Source of the DNA: CAZIVP01 sp964542915
GTDB lineage: Bacteria; Calditrichota; Calditrichia; Calditrichales; Calditrichaceae
Length of the DNA: 64,000 bases
Reading direction: 5' to 3'
Assembly: GCA_964542915.1 (NCBI GenBank)
Contig: CAZIVP010000016.1
Span: 22,818 to 86,817 of the forward strand
Part shown: positions 41,274 to 50,131 of the stretch, piece by piece
Layout: each line of letters starts with the position of its first letter
Position numbering within the stretch: position 1 is the first letter of the stretch
The notes under the pieces: model-generated
The model's database searches: none
What the model was told of the DNA's origin: nothing
Seen by the model: only the letters and a program-made list of their open reading frames with translations
Translations under genes and position numbers: made by a program

Positions 41274-43895
41274 CTATTTTAGCAATACTAACTTCTTGCT
41301 TTTATGCAGAGCTGTTTTCTCGCTTCCCGCTCTCATAACAAGATAATACACGCCGCTGGCGACAGGCCGTCCGCTTTTGTCCCGGCCGTCCCATGTAAAG
41401 GTATGGTTGCCGTCGGAGAAAACCCCGTCAGCCAGGGTCCTGACAAATTGCCCCCGGTTGTTGAATACACGCAAACGAACCGGCATCTTTTTGTTTAAAT
41501 CAATATGGATTTGGGTTTGATTGTTAAATGGGTTTGGATAATTATTGTGTAATTTCACCGTCGTCGGAAGTCTCCGGTTTGTCGGCGATCGATCCACGCC
41601 GGTGAATGCCGTTAAATCCAGTGTGTACATGGAGCGACCGTAAGTGCCGGCTACTAACATTCGGTTAGCCTCGTGAACTTCCATATCGCTCACCACAACC
41701 GTGGGTAAACCTTCTCCCAACAGTTCCCAGGATTTACCGCCGTTAAAGCTTACAAACGCACCCACATCGTTACCGATATAGAGTTGTTCCGGATGTAATG
41801 GATCGACAACGATGGTATTCACAGGCGCATCCGGTAAATTGCCGCTAATGTCCCGCCAGCTTCTGCCGGCATTCGAGGTTTTAAAAATATGCGGCTGCGG
41901 GTCGCGCCATTTTAAACCCGAAAAGGTTACATAGGCGGTCGCCGCATCCAGAGGGTTTACCGCTATTCTTGTAACCCAGCGAAAGGGCAGACTGTCTGAT
42001 ACGTTCTGCCAGTTTTGGCCGTAGTTTTGGCTCACCCACACGAGGCCGTCGTCGGTGCCGGCGTAAATGACATCGGGATCGGACGGCGCTACTGCAATGG
42101 CGGTGATGGTGCCCACCCGGCTGTTTTCAAGCTGCCGGGTGAGATTCGGGCTGACCGGCTGCCACGTTTGGGTTGCATCTTCCGTTCGCCAGAGACGGTA
42201 GGTGCCGTAATAAAGCGTATCGCTGTGATTGCGATCCATTGCCACAGGCGTGGACCAGTTGGATTGCTCCTCGGACATTTCTTCGGTAATTGCGAACGCC
42301 CGGGTTTTTCCGCCGTCTGTGGACTTAAACAGGTTGCCGAATTGATATTCCATATAGATCGTTTGGGGGTCTGAGGGATCCACCAGCACATGAAATCCGT
42401 CGGCGCCGAGAATGGTCTCCCAATCATCACTGGAGCCGGTCACCGTTCGAATCGTCCCGTTGTCCTGAGTACCGCCGTATAATCGTTGCGGATTCCGGGC
42501 ATCCAGACCGATCTCGTAGAATTGGGTTACGGGCAGCGATTTTATTTTGGTCCAGTTCCGGCCGCCGTCCTTAGAGATATTGATTCCACCGTCATTGCCG
42601 TCAAGAATGATATCGGGATTATCGGGATGAAAGGCCAGGGCATGGTGATCCACATGTAAATTGTTGTAACCGCCGTAACCGTAACGAATCGGCCAGGAAT
42701 CGCCGCCGTCCAGGGATCGCATTAGCGCCACATCCAAAACAAAAACCCGGTCGGGATTGTCCGGGTGCACCCGTACCTGTCCGAAATACCAGCTAAAACC
42801 GGCGTCGCCCTCTCTTAGTTGCCGGGATTCATCCCGTTTCCGCCATTGATTGCCGAAGTCATCGCTTCGATACAGGCCACTGATATTGAATCCGTCGGTG
42901 TAGAGAGCGTAAACCGTTCGGCCGTCGGCGTGATGCAGACTTAAGCCGATTCGGCCAATACGCTCGGAACTTCCGTCCGGTAAGCCATTGGAAGGGCCCA
43001 GGCGCTGCCAGTTTTTTCCGCCGTTTTCTGTGCGATAGATACCGCTGGTGGCGCCGTAAAGATGGGTCTTATCCAAATCAACCGGGCGCCGCACCCGCTC
43101 CCACATGGCCGCCATCAAATGATCGGGATTTGCGGGATCCATCACCAGATCGATAGCGCCGGTCGAATCGGACACAAAGAGTGATTTGTGCCAGGTTTTA
43201 CCGCCGTTTTCGCTCATGTAAATACCGCGTTCGGGATTGGGACTGAAGTAAGAGCCGGCGGCCGCCACAAAAATACGGTTGGTTCGTTCGGGATCGATAC
43301 GAATGCGGGCGATGGATGTGGAGGCTTCCAGTCCGATGAACTTCCAGCTAAGCCCGCCGTCGATGGATTTATAGATTCCGCCGCCCGGGAAATTATTGTG
43401 TCCGCCGTTTGCTTCGCCGGTGCCCACGTAAATAACATCGCTGTTTTGCGGATCGACGGCGATGTCGCCGACCGTTAATACAGCTTGAGCGTCGAATATG
43501 GGGTGCCAGGTTTGCCCGCCGTCGGTCGATTTGAATACGCCGCCGGTAGCAGCGCCGGCATATACAATATCTGGTCGTCGCGGATCGAATTCGATATCGG
43601 CAATGCGCCCGCCGATGTTTCCGGGTCCGGCAAATTGCCAGGTGGCTATACGGCTTTTGCGTGCCAGCATGCGCTGACGTTTAACCGACCGGATGGCCTG
43701 GTGATAAACATCGCTGTCCGCCTTGCCGTGAGGGAAGGTGCGTTGCAGAAAAAACCACTCCGAGGGGTACGAAACAAACGCCTTTTTACCGCTTTCACGC
43801 TCCGGTTTCGTTCGAAACAGTAGCCAGGCGGCGGTCAGTAGAAAGATGCCTAATAATATAAAGCCTGTCTGTTTATAATTTCGCAGATGTTTCAT
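41274..43895 (-). CDS. Large BNR/VPS10-type beta-propeller protein with T9SS C-terminal domain
   Basis: An approximately 873-residue exported protein. ATG is used because AGGAAA lies about 10 nt upstream; a GTG nine codons earlier lacks a ribosome site. A hydrophobic N-terminal segment (about 11-27, FILLGIFLLTAAWLLF) has no clear cleavage site, so it may be a membrane anchor or an atypical signal. More than ten Asp-box units follow (STDGGQTWHP, SIDGGLSWKFI, SENGGKTWHK, TENGGKNWQRL, SKDGGRNWTKI and others) that build two stacked propellers of the sortilin/VPS10 or xyloglucanase GH74 type. I see no clear glycosidase acid pair. The last 85 residues are a T9SS sorting domain (NNYPNPFNNQTQIHIDL, RVFNNRGQFVRT, WDGRDKSGRPVASGVYYLV, KLVLLK). 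A surface-displayed adhesin or hydrolase; substrate unknown. Confidence 0.85.
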   Translation of the reverse strand: MKHLRNYKQTGFILLGIFLLTAAWLLFRTKPERESGKKAFVSYPSEWFFLQRTFPHGKADSDVYHQAIRSVKRQRMLARKSRIATWQFAGPGNIGGRIADIEFDPRRPDIVYAGAATGGVFKSTDGGQTWHPIFDAQAVLTVGDIAVDPQNSDVIYVGTGEANGGHNNFPGGGIYKSIDGGLSWKFIGLEASTSIARIRIDPERTNRIFVAAAGSYFSPNPERGIYMSENGGKTWHKSLFVSDSTGAIDLVMDPANPDHLMAAMWERVRRPVDLDKTHLYGATSGIYRTENGGKNWQRLGPSNGLPDGSSERIGRIGLSLHHADGRTVYALYTDGFNISGLYRSDDFGNQWRKRDESRQLREGDAGFSWYFGQVRVHPDNPDRVFVLDVALMRSLDGGDSWPIRYGYGGYNNLHVDHHALAFHPDNPDIILDGNDGGINISKDGGRNWTKIKSLPVTQFYEIGLDARNPQRLYGGTQDNGTIRTVTGSSDDWETILGADGFHVLVDPSDPQTIYMEYQFGNLFKSTDGGKTRAFAITEEMSEEQSNWSTPVAMDRNHSDTLYYGTYRLWRTEDATQTWQPVSPNLTRQLENSRVGTITAIAVAPSDPDVIYAGTDDGLVWVSQNYGQNWQNVSDSLPFRWVTRIAVNPLDAATAYVTFSGLKWRDPQPHIFKTSNAGRSWRDISGNLPDAPVNTIVVDPLHPEQLYIGNDVGAFVSFNGGKSWELLGEGLPTVVVSDMEVHEANRMLVAGTYGRSMYTLDLTAFTGVDRSPTNRRLPTTVKLHNNYPNPFNNQTQIHIDLNKKMPVRLRVFNNRGQFVRTLADGVFSDGNHTFTWDGRDKSGRPVASGVYYLVMRAGSEKTALHKSKKLVLLK

Positions 43896-43997
43896 TGCGG
43901 CGCTTTTCCTAAAAACATACACAAAGTCAAAGAAACATATTAATTCAAGATGGATTGCGGGTTGTGTTATTCCTCAGTAATGCAAATTTTATCTTTT

Positions 43998-45188
43998 TCA
44001 GGTCTCGATCTTCTCCAATGCCTGCTCCAAATCCACTATAATTTCATTTACATCTTCGACGCCGACGGAAAGCCGGATTAAACCGTCTGTTATGTGCGCT
44101 TCCAACCGTTGTTCCCTTCCCATAATGGCGTGCGTCATGGAGGCCGGATGCTGGATAAGGGTTTCCACGCCGCCCAGACTGACTGCCAACTGACAAAGTT
44201 TTACATTATTCATGACGGATTTGCCTGCTTCCAGCCCGGCTTTTATTTCAAAGCTGATCATCCCGCCGAAATCCGTCATCTGTTTTTTGGCAAGCGTGTG
44301 TTGCGGATGCGACGTTAATCCCGGATAGAGAACGCGCGAAACGCCGGGATGTTTTTCCAAAAATTCCGCGATTTTATGGGCGTTATAACAGTGTTGATCC
44401 ATGCGCATTTTCAGGGTTTTGATACCGCGATGCACCAAAAAGGCGTTCATGGGATCGATGACGCCGCCCAGTAAATTGAGTACTTTGCGTAGACCGCGGA
44501 ACTGATCTTCGTTTTTGGTGACGATCATACCGCCGACCACATCGGCGTGACCGTTCAAAAATTTGGTCATACTGTGTAAAACGATATCGGCGCTCAGCTT
44601 CAGCGGTTTTTGCAGGATGGGGCTGGCAAAGGTGTTATCCACCACCAGGATGGCATCGGTATCATGGGCAATTTCCGCTGATGCTTCGATGTCCGTTACA
44701 GCCAGGGTAGGGTTACCCGGGGTTTCGATATAGATCATTTTGGTATTATTTTTTACGGCGCGGCGAATATCTTCCGCATTTGCACTGTTGACAAAGGATA
44801 CCTCTACTCCGAACCGTTTGTAAATGGTGGAAAGAAGGGTATTGGTCGGCCCGTAAACGGCCTCGGAGCAAATGACGTGATCGCCCTGGTTGAGATACGC
44901 CGTAAAAACCGTGCTTATGGCGGCCATGCCGCTGGAACAGGCCAGACCTTTATGGCCGAGTTCCAGTTGACTCACCGCATCTTCCAGAGCTTTAATAGTA
45001 GGATTGCCCATGCGGGAATAAATAAAACCCTCTTCTTCGCCTGCAAACAGTTGGGCGCCGTGATCGGCGCTTTTAAACTTGAACGTGGATGTTTGGTAGA
45101 TTGGCGGCACCACAGCCAGATGTTCATTTTCGTCGATGCCTGCATGAACGCTTTTCGTCGCGTCGCTCATTCGTTTGTTCTTATCCAT
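43998..45188 (-). CDS. Trans-sulfuration family PLP enzyme (cystathionine synthase/lyase or methionine gamma-lyase type)
   Basis: A 396-residue fold-type I PLP enzyme of the Cys/Met metabolism family, acting on cystathionine, homoserine esters or methionine. Family motifs are present: YQTSTFKF, YSRMGNPT, GLACSSGMAAIS, IETPGNPTLAVTDI, VVDNTFASP, and the Schiff-base lysine K209 in SMTKFLNGHADVVGG, with SLGGVETLIQHPASMTH later. At the position where methionine gamma-lyases carry a key cysteine (YGCT) this protein has YGPT, which argues against a classical gamma-lyase and for cystathionine gamma-synthase or lyase. No other methionine gene is adjacent. A GGGGAG ribosome site precedes the ATG, and a 14-bp palindrome lies about 135 nt upstream of the start. 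Exact reaction is unresolved. Confidence 0.88.
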   Translation of the reverse strand: MDKNKRMSDATKSVHAGIDENEHLAVVPPIYQTSTFKFKSADHGAQLFAGEEEGFIYSRMGNPTIKALEDAVSQLELGHKGLACSSGMAAISTVFTAYLNQGDHVICSEAVYGPTNTLLSTIYKRFGVEVSFVNSANAEDIRRAVKNNTKMIYIETPGNPTLAVTDIEASAEIAHDTDAILVVDNTFASPILQKPLKLSADIVLHSMTKFLNGHADVVGGMIVTKNEDQFRGLRKVLNLLGGVIDPMNAFLVHRGIKTLKMRMDQHCYNAHKIAEFLEKHPGVSRVLYPGLTSHPQHTLAKKQMTDFGGMISFEIKAGLEAGKSVMNNVKLCQLAVSLGGVETLIQHPASMTHAIMGREQRLEAHITDGLIRLSVGVEDVNEIIVDLEQALEKIET

Positions 45189-45321
45189 AGAAGGAGCTCC
45201 CCGGTTTTCAAATTTGAGAGTTATCTGATTCTTAGAGTTATTTAGATCAGCAACTTAATACACTCCAATGTTTTTCTAAACTAAACATACGTTCAATATA
45301 ATAAATTTAATTTTAAAAAAA

Positions 45322-45335
45322 ACCATAATTATGGT
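45322..45335. promoter_or_regulatory. 14-bp perfect palindrome upstream of the trans-sulfuration gene
   Basis: ACCATAATTATGGT is a perfect dyad in a very AT-rich region. It could overlap the -35 of a minus-strand promoter with a TATTAT-like -10 near 45302. It is a candidate operator for sulfur-amino-acid control; it does not match the MetJ box. Confidence 0.35.
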
Positions 45336-45596
45336 ATTCATCACACATACATTACTACAGGAATTGGCTTAAGATGTTATGAGTCGACGGAAGAGCAGGG
45401 CGATTGGGATTGATTGAAAAAGTTCAATGTTAAATTTGGAAGGCAAACCGTTTATTCTAAAAATGCAGCCTCCGGGATATTCTTACATCTGTTTGGTACT
45501 ATACTGAATGTGTTGCACTTAACAGTCTGTGCGTTTTTCGAACACGATGATCCGTTCTTGGAAATACCGGAGGGATTGTTCAACTCGTTTCTTTTA
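45336..45596. other. Intergenic stretch without a convincing gene
   Basis: Part of a 408-base gap between two minus-strand genes. A short plus-strand open frame here lacks a ribosome site and has a composition typical of non-coding DNA. No terminator-like hairpin is evident. Confidence 0.4.
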
Positions 45597-45872
45597 TTAA
45601 CGTTTCCTTAAAAGAAGCCAGGTCCCGAGCGCAATCAATAAAAACGGCAGAATGGGTAGCAGCAAAGCCAGAGGCACGGCTACCACACCGACGAAGCCGG
45701 CTAACAGACCAAGCGGTAATACGATCAGGAAAAAAACCAATCCGGCGATCATCATACCTATAATTTTAAACGGCAGGGCCAGCATAAATACACTTGCATG
45801 AAACAGAAGGCCCAGTATTTTAAAGAAACCGAGTGCCAGCATTATCAGCAATAAAACAGCGATGATTTCCAT
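45597..45872 (-). CDS. Small hydrophobic membrane protein
   Basis: A 91-residue protein that is almost entirely hydrophobic, with about three membrane segments (about 3-25, 30-58 and 60-88) and a basic C-terminus (LLLRKR). The middle segment is rich in glycine and valine (AGLVFFLIVLPLGLLAGFVG). There is no signal peptide cleavage site, cysteine or charged residue inside the helices, so it is probably an inner-membrane structural or small-toxin-like protein. I recognise no family with certainty. A clear GGAGAG ribosome site precedes the ATG. It is the next minus-strand gene after the GH13 lipoprotein, 142 nt away, and precedes the trans-sulfuration gene. Function unknown. Confidence 0.7.
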   Translation of the reverse strand: MEIIAVLLLIMLALGFFKILGLLFHASVFMLALPFKIIGMMIAGLVFFLIVLPLGLLAGFVGVVAVPLALLLPILPFLLIALGTWLLLRKR

Positions 45873-46014
45873 TTTGTCTCTCCTTAAACGCGTAAAGGCC
45901 GATACCGGTTAAACGCATGTTTCATTACACACGCCGGTCGTTTATCCGCAAGGCGAATAATAAACGCTTCTGTTCGTCATTTATTACTAATCTACGAATT
46001 TAAATTCAAAGGTT

Positions 46015-47829
46015 TCAAGAATCGTTCACCAAAACGACAAACCTGAACGGTAGTAATTCGATGGCGGCCCGGTCATCGATTGTATCATTTAAAGCATTCC
46101 GGAACACGCCCTTTGTCCTCAGACTTTCCGGTAACATAACGGTTTGTTTTGCTTCAGCGCGGTTAAAAAGAGCGATCAAAATGCGGTCTCCGAGCCGTCG
46201 GCTGAAGGCGAATATGTTTTCAGCCAGCAAATCATTCTCAATATTTATCGTGCCGCGCATCAGGGCGGGATATTCATGTCGCAATTGGATTAAGCGCTGA
46301 TAAAACCGGAACAACTCATGATTAAATGCAACGTAATCCGCCGGGCGTTGACGTCCCGGCAGCGGATGTTGGGTTTCGGGTTCGAACTGCATCTCCGGCC
46401 ATACCATCGGTTTGCGGTCGTCGGGATCGTCGGCGCCCCACATTCCTGCTTCGGTTCCGTAATAAATCATGGGCGCACCGGACCAGGTCATCTGGAAGGC
46501 GGCAATCAGTTTCTGAATCGATCGTTCCCGGGCATTGGGTTTGCGGACTTTATAATCCGGATTGTCTTTCGGGGAGGCTTGCCGGTCGTATTGCCGGTTG
46601 GGATTGATAATCATCGACGCCAGTCGGTCGGTATCGTGCGAATCCATAAGATTCCACAGATGAAGTGCGATGCTGTCGCCATATTGCTTCTGAATCGATT
46701 TTAAATCTTCGGCAAACGTGTTGCCGCTGTATTCGTTGTTACGATCGATGAAAAAACGCACCGTAGCTTTTGACCAGAGATAATTCATGGTGCCGTCAAA
46801 ACAGCGGCTCTTAATCCAGTCCGAAGCGTCATGCCAAATTTCAGCAACGGTAATTGCCTGCGGGTTGATGGATTTTACGTGTGCATACCACTCTTGCCAG
46901 AATGGCCGCGCCACCTCTTCGGCCACATCCAGACGCCAACCGTCGATACCGTCGGAAGGATCGCCGTCGCCGTTGGGGTCCATCCAGCGCCGGGTTGCAG
47001 CAAAAATATATTCACGCGGACCGGATACAATGCCTTGTTCATCCTCCGCCAGCTCCGGGAGGGATTTAACGCCCCACCAGCCCTTATAATCAAATTCATT
47101 CGTCTCGGTTTCCGGTACATCCCAGGAAGTCACTTCGTACCATTCGGCATAACGGGAATCTTGCTGATATTGCAAGATATCTTTAAATGCAAAAAAATCA
47201 CGCCCGGTATGGTTGAACACGCCATCGATGACGACTTTGATTCCACGGGCGTGCGCCTCTTTAATCAACGTCAGAAAGGTGCTATCCGCCCGAGTCCATA
47301 TCCAGGTATCGGGATTTTCCGTTTCCTGAGCTTCGGTGATACGGCGACGGTCAGCAAGCGGAGCGGGTCCGAAGTTATCGTCAATATGGTGGTAGGACGC
47401 TCCGTCATATTTATGCAGGCTATGTGCTTCAAAGATGGGATTAAAATAGATACCGTCGATACCCAGCGATTTCAGATAATCCAGTTTTTCGGTTACTCCC
47501 AGCAAATCTCCGCCGTACCGGCGTTGGTACACCACATCGTAAAAACGATCGGAGATCTCCCTTTCCCATGGCTGCAGGGTGTACCAGCCGCTGGTCCAGG
47601 GATGCGTTTGCCAGTCGGTTTCACGGATGGCAGGGGGCATATTTTGTTTTCGGCGGTCGTTTTTTTTAGTAGCGTTGTAGAACCGCTCCGGGAAAATCTG
47701 ATACCAGACTGCGCCTTTGGCCCAATCAATATCGCTTTCGAACTGTTTTGTGCTTTGGATTTGTTTTTTGTTGCAGCTCGCCAGAATAATGAAAAGGGTA
47801 CCAAATATTAAAAATAACGAATACTTCAC
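46015..47829 (-). CDS. GH13 alpha-amylase-family lipoprotein
   Basis: A 604-residue glycoside hydrolase of family 13, anchored by a lipobox (FIILASC, C19). It begins with the AVWYQIFPERF motif, shared with neopullulanase and cyclomaltodextrinase types. The catalytic barrel shows GDLLGVTEKLDYLKSLGIDG, the DGVFNHTG region, the nucleophile in GWRLDVA (near residue 301), the acid/base in VAEIWHD (near 328) and the transition-state aspartate in MDSHDTDR (near 398). The C-terminal region is a short beta-domain. There is no N-terminal CBM34-type domain of the kind typical neopullulanases have. As a lipoprotein it should cleave alpha-glucan fragments at the envelope, feeding uptake. It lies 28 nt downstream of the CNNM/CorC gene, possibly in the same transcript. 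Confidence 0.93.
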   Translation of the reverse strand: MKYSLFLIFGTLFIILASCNKKQIQSTKQFESDIDWAKGAVWYQIFPERFYNATKKNDRRKQNMPPAIRETDWQTHPWTSGWYTLQPWEREISDRFYDVVYQRRYGGDLLGVTEKLDYLKSLGIDGIYFNPIFEAHSLHKYDGASYHHIDDNFGPAPLADRRRITEAQETENPDTWIWTRADSTFLTLIKEAHARGIKVVIDGVFNHTGRDFFAFKDILQYQQDSRYAEWYEVTSWDVPETETNEFDYKGWWGVKSLPELAEDEQGIVSGPREYIFAATRRWMDPNGDGDPSDGIDGWRLDVAEEVARPFWQEWYAHVKSINPQAITVAEIWHDASDWIKSRCFDGTMNYLWSKATVRFFIDRNNEYSGNTFAEDLKSIQKQYGDSIALHLWNLMDSHDTDRLASMIINPNRQYDRQASPKDNPDYKVRKPNARERSIQKLIAAFQMTWSGAPMIYYGTEAGMWGADDPDDRKPMVWPEMQFEPETQHPLPGRQRPADYVAFNHELFRFYQRLIQLRHEYPALMRGTINIENDLLAENIFAFSRRLGDRILIALFNRAEAKQTVMLPESLRTKGVFRNALNDTIDDRAAIELLPFRFVVLVNDS

Positions 47830-47857
47830 GCCGCGCCCTCCGTTAAGGTTAAGTTTT

Positions 47858-48940
47858 CTATTTGCTTTTGTTGTTTGTGTTTGAATCGGGAATCAATCCC
47901 AGCTTTTTGGCCCGTTTTTCCCATTGTCTACGTGCTAGCTGTTGCATATCAGTGGCTTCATCGGTTTCATCCACGATTTCGATACCAAGTATTGTTTCCA
48001 GAACATCTTCCATCGTAACGACGCCCGATACCCCGCCGTGTTCGTCCACCATGAGAGCAATGTATTCGCGCTGGTTCAGCATACGCTCAAATAAACCGGG
48101 CAAAGCAATCAATTCGGGTAGCACCAGTATTTCACGACCCAGAGAATAAAGCGATTTTTTGTGCTCACTCCGTGCCGTTGCCAGTAAGATATCATTTTTT
48201 AAAACGTAATAACGAATATTATCTTTTTCCCGCTTGTAAATGGGGATGCGCGAAAAGCGCAGTTGGATATTTCCTTCCTGAATATCGCCGATGGTAAGTT
48301 CTTCGGAAAGCGTGAATAGAACGGTTCGCGGCGTCATGATATGTTTGGCTTTAAGGGAGCTGAAGCGCATCAGGTTTTTGAATATTTTGGATTCGGTGCG
48401 GAAGAATATGCCCTCTTTTTCCCCGAGATCGGTCAGCGCCCGGAACTCTTCACGACTGATGGAGGACACTTTTGTTTTCCCGGATAACAGTTTTGTAATC
48501 TCCTGAGAGAAGAATACCAGCGGATACATGATCCAGATGAGCCACTCTATAACCAAAGCGCCGGGTATGGCCAATTGACGCCAATAAAGTGCCCCCAGCG
48601 TTTTGGGTATAATTTCGGACAACACCAGAATGAGCAATGTCAAAATAGCCGAAGTGATCCCTACATACGCACTGCCGAAAACCACAGCCGCCTGAGCCCC
48701 GACGCCAGCGGCGCCTACTGTGTGTGCAATGGTGTTCAGGCTGAGTATAGCCGCCAGGGGCCGGTCGATATCTTCTTTGAGTTTGAGAAGGCGTTTGCCC
48801 CGTTTGGGCGATCGGTTGATAAGAGCGGATGCAAAAGCGGGTGTAACCGATAGCAACATGGCCTCGAGTATGGAGCAGAGAAATGAGAAAAACAGCGCGA
48901 TAAACAGAAAGACAAACAATAACCACATGAAGGCGACCAC
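47858..48940 (-). CDS. CNNM/CorC-type membrane protein (DUF21 plus CBS pair)
   Basis: A 360-residue inner-membrane protein with an N-terminal DUF21 domain of about four helices (about 1-150; LSLNTIAHTVGAAGVGAQAA and ILVLSEIIPKTLGALYWRQ are the conserved parts) and a cytosolic pair of CBS domains (about 195-325; IMTPRTVLFTLSEE, FSRIPIYKREKDNI, LMVDEHGGVSGVVTMEDVLE). The C-terminal CorC/HlyC transporter-associated domain seen in longer relatives is absent; only a charged tail remains. Members are implicated in Mg or other divalent cation export. A GTG start is given; an ATG four codons later is equally possible, and neither has a good ribosome site. It heads a minus-strand pair with the GH13 gene. 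Confidence 0.9.
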   Translation of the reverse strand: MVAFMWLLFVFLFIALFFSFLCSILEAMLLSVTPAFASALINRSPKRGKRLLKLKEDIDRPLAAILSLNTIAHTVGAAGVGAQAAVVFGSAYVGITSAILTLLILVLSEIIPKTLGALYWRQLAIPGALVIEWLIWIMYPLVFFSQEITKLLSGKTKVSSISREEFRALTDLGEKEGIFFRTESKIFKNLMRFSSLKAKHIMTPRTVLFTLSEELTIGDIQEGNIQLRFSRIPIYKREKDNIRYYVLKNDILLATARSEHKKSLYSLGREILVLPELIALPGLFERMLNQREYIALMVDEHGGVSGVVTMEDVLETILGIEIVDETDEATDMQQLARRQWEKRAKKLGLIPDSNTNNKSK

Positions 48941-49144
48941 TCTAATTTGTTTAGCTTAAAGATATTTTGTAACGCCATTGTTTTCAAATGCAATTGAACT
49001 GAACCATAGCACTTTTTGTTGCAGAAAATGTAAACATGTTTCGAGGTTTCGGGTTCAACAACCGCGACCCTAAGGATATTCATGAAGCCCGGGGGAAAAA
49101 TGGCGCCTATATTGGAGTCCGGTTGACTCACATTAAACAGAAGC

Positions 49145-49188
49145 TTAAATGCATTTCGTTTTAAATGCGATAGGTTTGGCTTAAATGC
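49145..49188 (+). repeat. Three direct repeats TTAAATGC in the CNNM/tRNA intergenic region
   Basis: Within the 398-base gap 48941-49338, TTAAATGC occurs at 49145, 49161 and 49181 (starts 16 and 20 bp apart), twice preceded by C or GC and followed by A. They lie about 100 bp upstream of the tRNA promoter and 200 bp upstream of the CNNM gene. No other coding feature is credible in the gap. A regulator-binding array is possible. Confidence 0.35.
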
Positions 49189-49287
49189 AGAGAAAACTTT
49201 GTGGTAAACAGAGCGTTTTGGGGCGAAATCGTTTGTTACAGACCGTTTTACAGCCTGCAGGAGCCTCGTTATAAGCACAAAAATATC

Positions 49288-49316
49288 TTGACATAATCAT
49301 AGCCTCATATTAAATT
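49288..49316 (+). promoter_or_regulatory. Sigma-A promoter of tRNA-Gln
   Basis: Perfect TTGACA, 17-nt spacer and TAAATT; the transcript would start about 15 nt before the tRNA. Confidence 0.65.
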
Positions 49317-49338
49317 GCAAAACTGTATTTAAAAGCAG

Positions 49339-49410
49339 TGGGGCGTAGCCAAGCGGTAAGGCAACGGGTTTTGGTCCCGTGATGCGCAGGTTCGAATCCT
49401 GCCGCCCCAG
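49339..49410 (+). tRNA. tRNA-Gln (TTG)
   Basis: The acceptor arms TGGGGCG and CGCCCCA pair perfectly. D-arm GCC...GGC, anticodon stem ACGGG/CCCGT with loop TTTTGGT (anticodon TTG), short variable loop and T-arm GCAGG-TTCGAAT-CCTGC are all present. CCA is not encoded. A promoter precedes it and a strong terminator follows. Confidence 0.97.
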
Positions 49411-49426
49411 CATATAAATGGAAGTG

Positions 49427-49452
49427 ATGCAAGCGACGGCTTGCATTTTTTT
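49427..49452 (+). terminator. Rho-independent terminator between tRNA-Gln and rplY
   Basis: ATGCAAGC and GCTTGCAT form a perfect 8-bp stem with a GACG tetraloop, followed by seven T. The ribosomal-protein gene downstream may rely on read-through or its own promoter. Confidence 0.85.
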
Positions 49453-49479
49453 ATAAAGCATTAATGAGGAGTAAAGAGA

Positions 49480-50124
49480 ATGGCGGAAGCAGTATTACTT
49501 GCAGAAAAACGAGAGGCGCTCGGAAAAGCAGAAGTACATCGCCTTAGGAGGCAGGATAAAGTGCCCGGGGTTATGTATAGCGAAGGTAAAGAAGCAACGC
49601 CGATTTTTGTTGACAGGCACGATTTTGAGATGTCTCTGAGGGAAGACCATTCCATTGTATCTTTAAAGGTTAAAAACAAAAAACACCAGGTCATCGTCCG
49701 TGAGATTCAATACCATCCCGTTAAAGGCCACATTCTGCACGTTGATTTTATGGGCATTCGTAAGGGACAGAAAGTGGAAATGAGTGTTCCGTTACATTTT
49801 GAAGGTGAAGCGGCAGGCTCCAATGACGGCGGTATTTTTTCCAGCTATAAAACGGAAGTGTATATTTCCGCATTGCCTAAAGATTTACCGGATTATATTG
49901 ATGTGGAAGTGAGCCATCTTGAGATGGGGGACAGTCTGCGCATCAAAGATATCGTGAAGGAGAATGTGGAATTCTTGGATGATCCCGAGGATGTGGTTTG
50001 CATGGTCGAATATCCGATGCGCGAGGAAGAAGAAGTGGTCGAAGAAGAAGAGGAAGAGGCGGCAGAGCCGGAAGTAATTACTTCACGCGAGAAAGACGAA
50101 GAAGAAGAGGAAGAGAAAGAATAG
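49480..50124 (+). CDS. rplY: 50S ribosomal protein bL25, long CTC form
   Basis: The 5S rRNA-binding ribosomal protein bL25 in its two-domain Ctc (general stress) form of 214 residues. The N-terminal domain (about 1-92) starts with LLAEKREALGKAEVHRLRRQ and contains VPGVMYSEGKEA; the C-terminal beta-domain follows (about 93-185). The last 30 residues are strongly acidic, with runs of Glu and Asp. It is directly followed by pth 7 nt downstream, the common bacterial rplY-pth arrangement, and GAGGAG precedes the ATG. The acidic tail is longer than in many relatives and may be a lineage trait. Assignment firm. Confidence 0.95.
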   Translation: MAEAVLLAEKREALGKAEVHRLRRQDKVPGVMYSEGKEATPIFVDRHDFEMSLREDHSIVSLKVKNKKHQVIVREIQYHPVKGHILHVDFMGIRKGQKVEMSVPLHFEGEAAGSNDGGIFSSYKTEVYISALPKDLPDYIDVEVSHLEMGDSLRIKDIVKENVEFLDDPEDVVCMVEYPMREEEEVVEEEEEEAAEPEVITSREKDEEEEEEKE

Positions 50125-50131
50125 GGCATCC

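Noticed and set aside
46831..47811. Long plus-strand open frame antisense to the GH13 gene
   Set aside because: It lies wholly opposite a gene with all GH13 catalytic motifs, has no ribosome site and no recognisable domain.
49021..49140. Possible transposon remnant near the tRNA gene
   Set aside because: tRNA genes often mark insertion sites, but no inverted terminal repeat, integrase fragment or duplicated tRNA end is visible.
48736..49278. Minus-strand open frame of 180 codons overlapping the start of the CNNM gene
   Set aside because: Different frame from the conserved DUF21 protein, no ribosome site and a composition typical of translated non-coding DNA.
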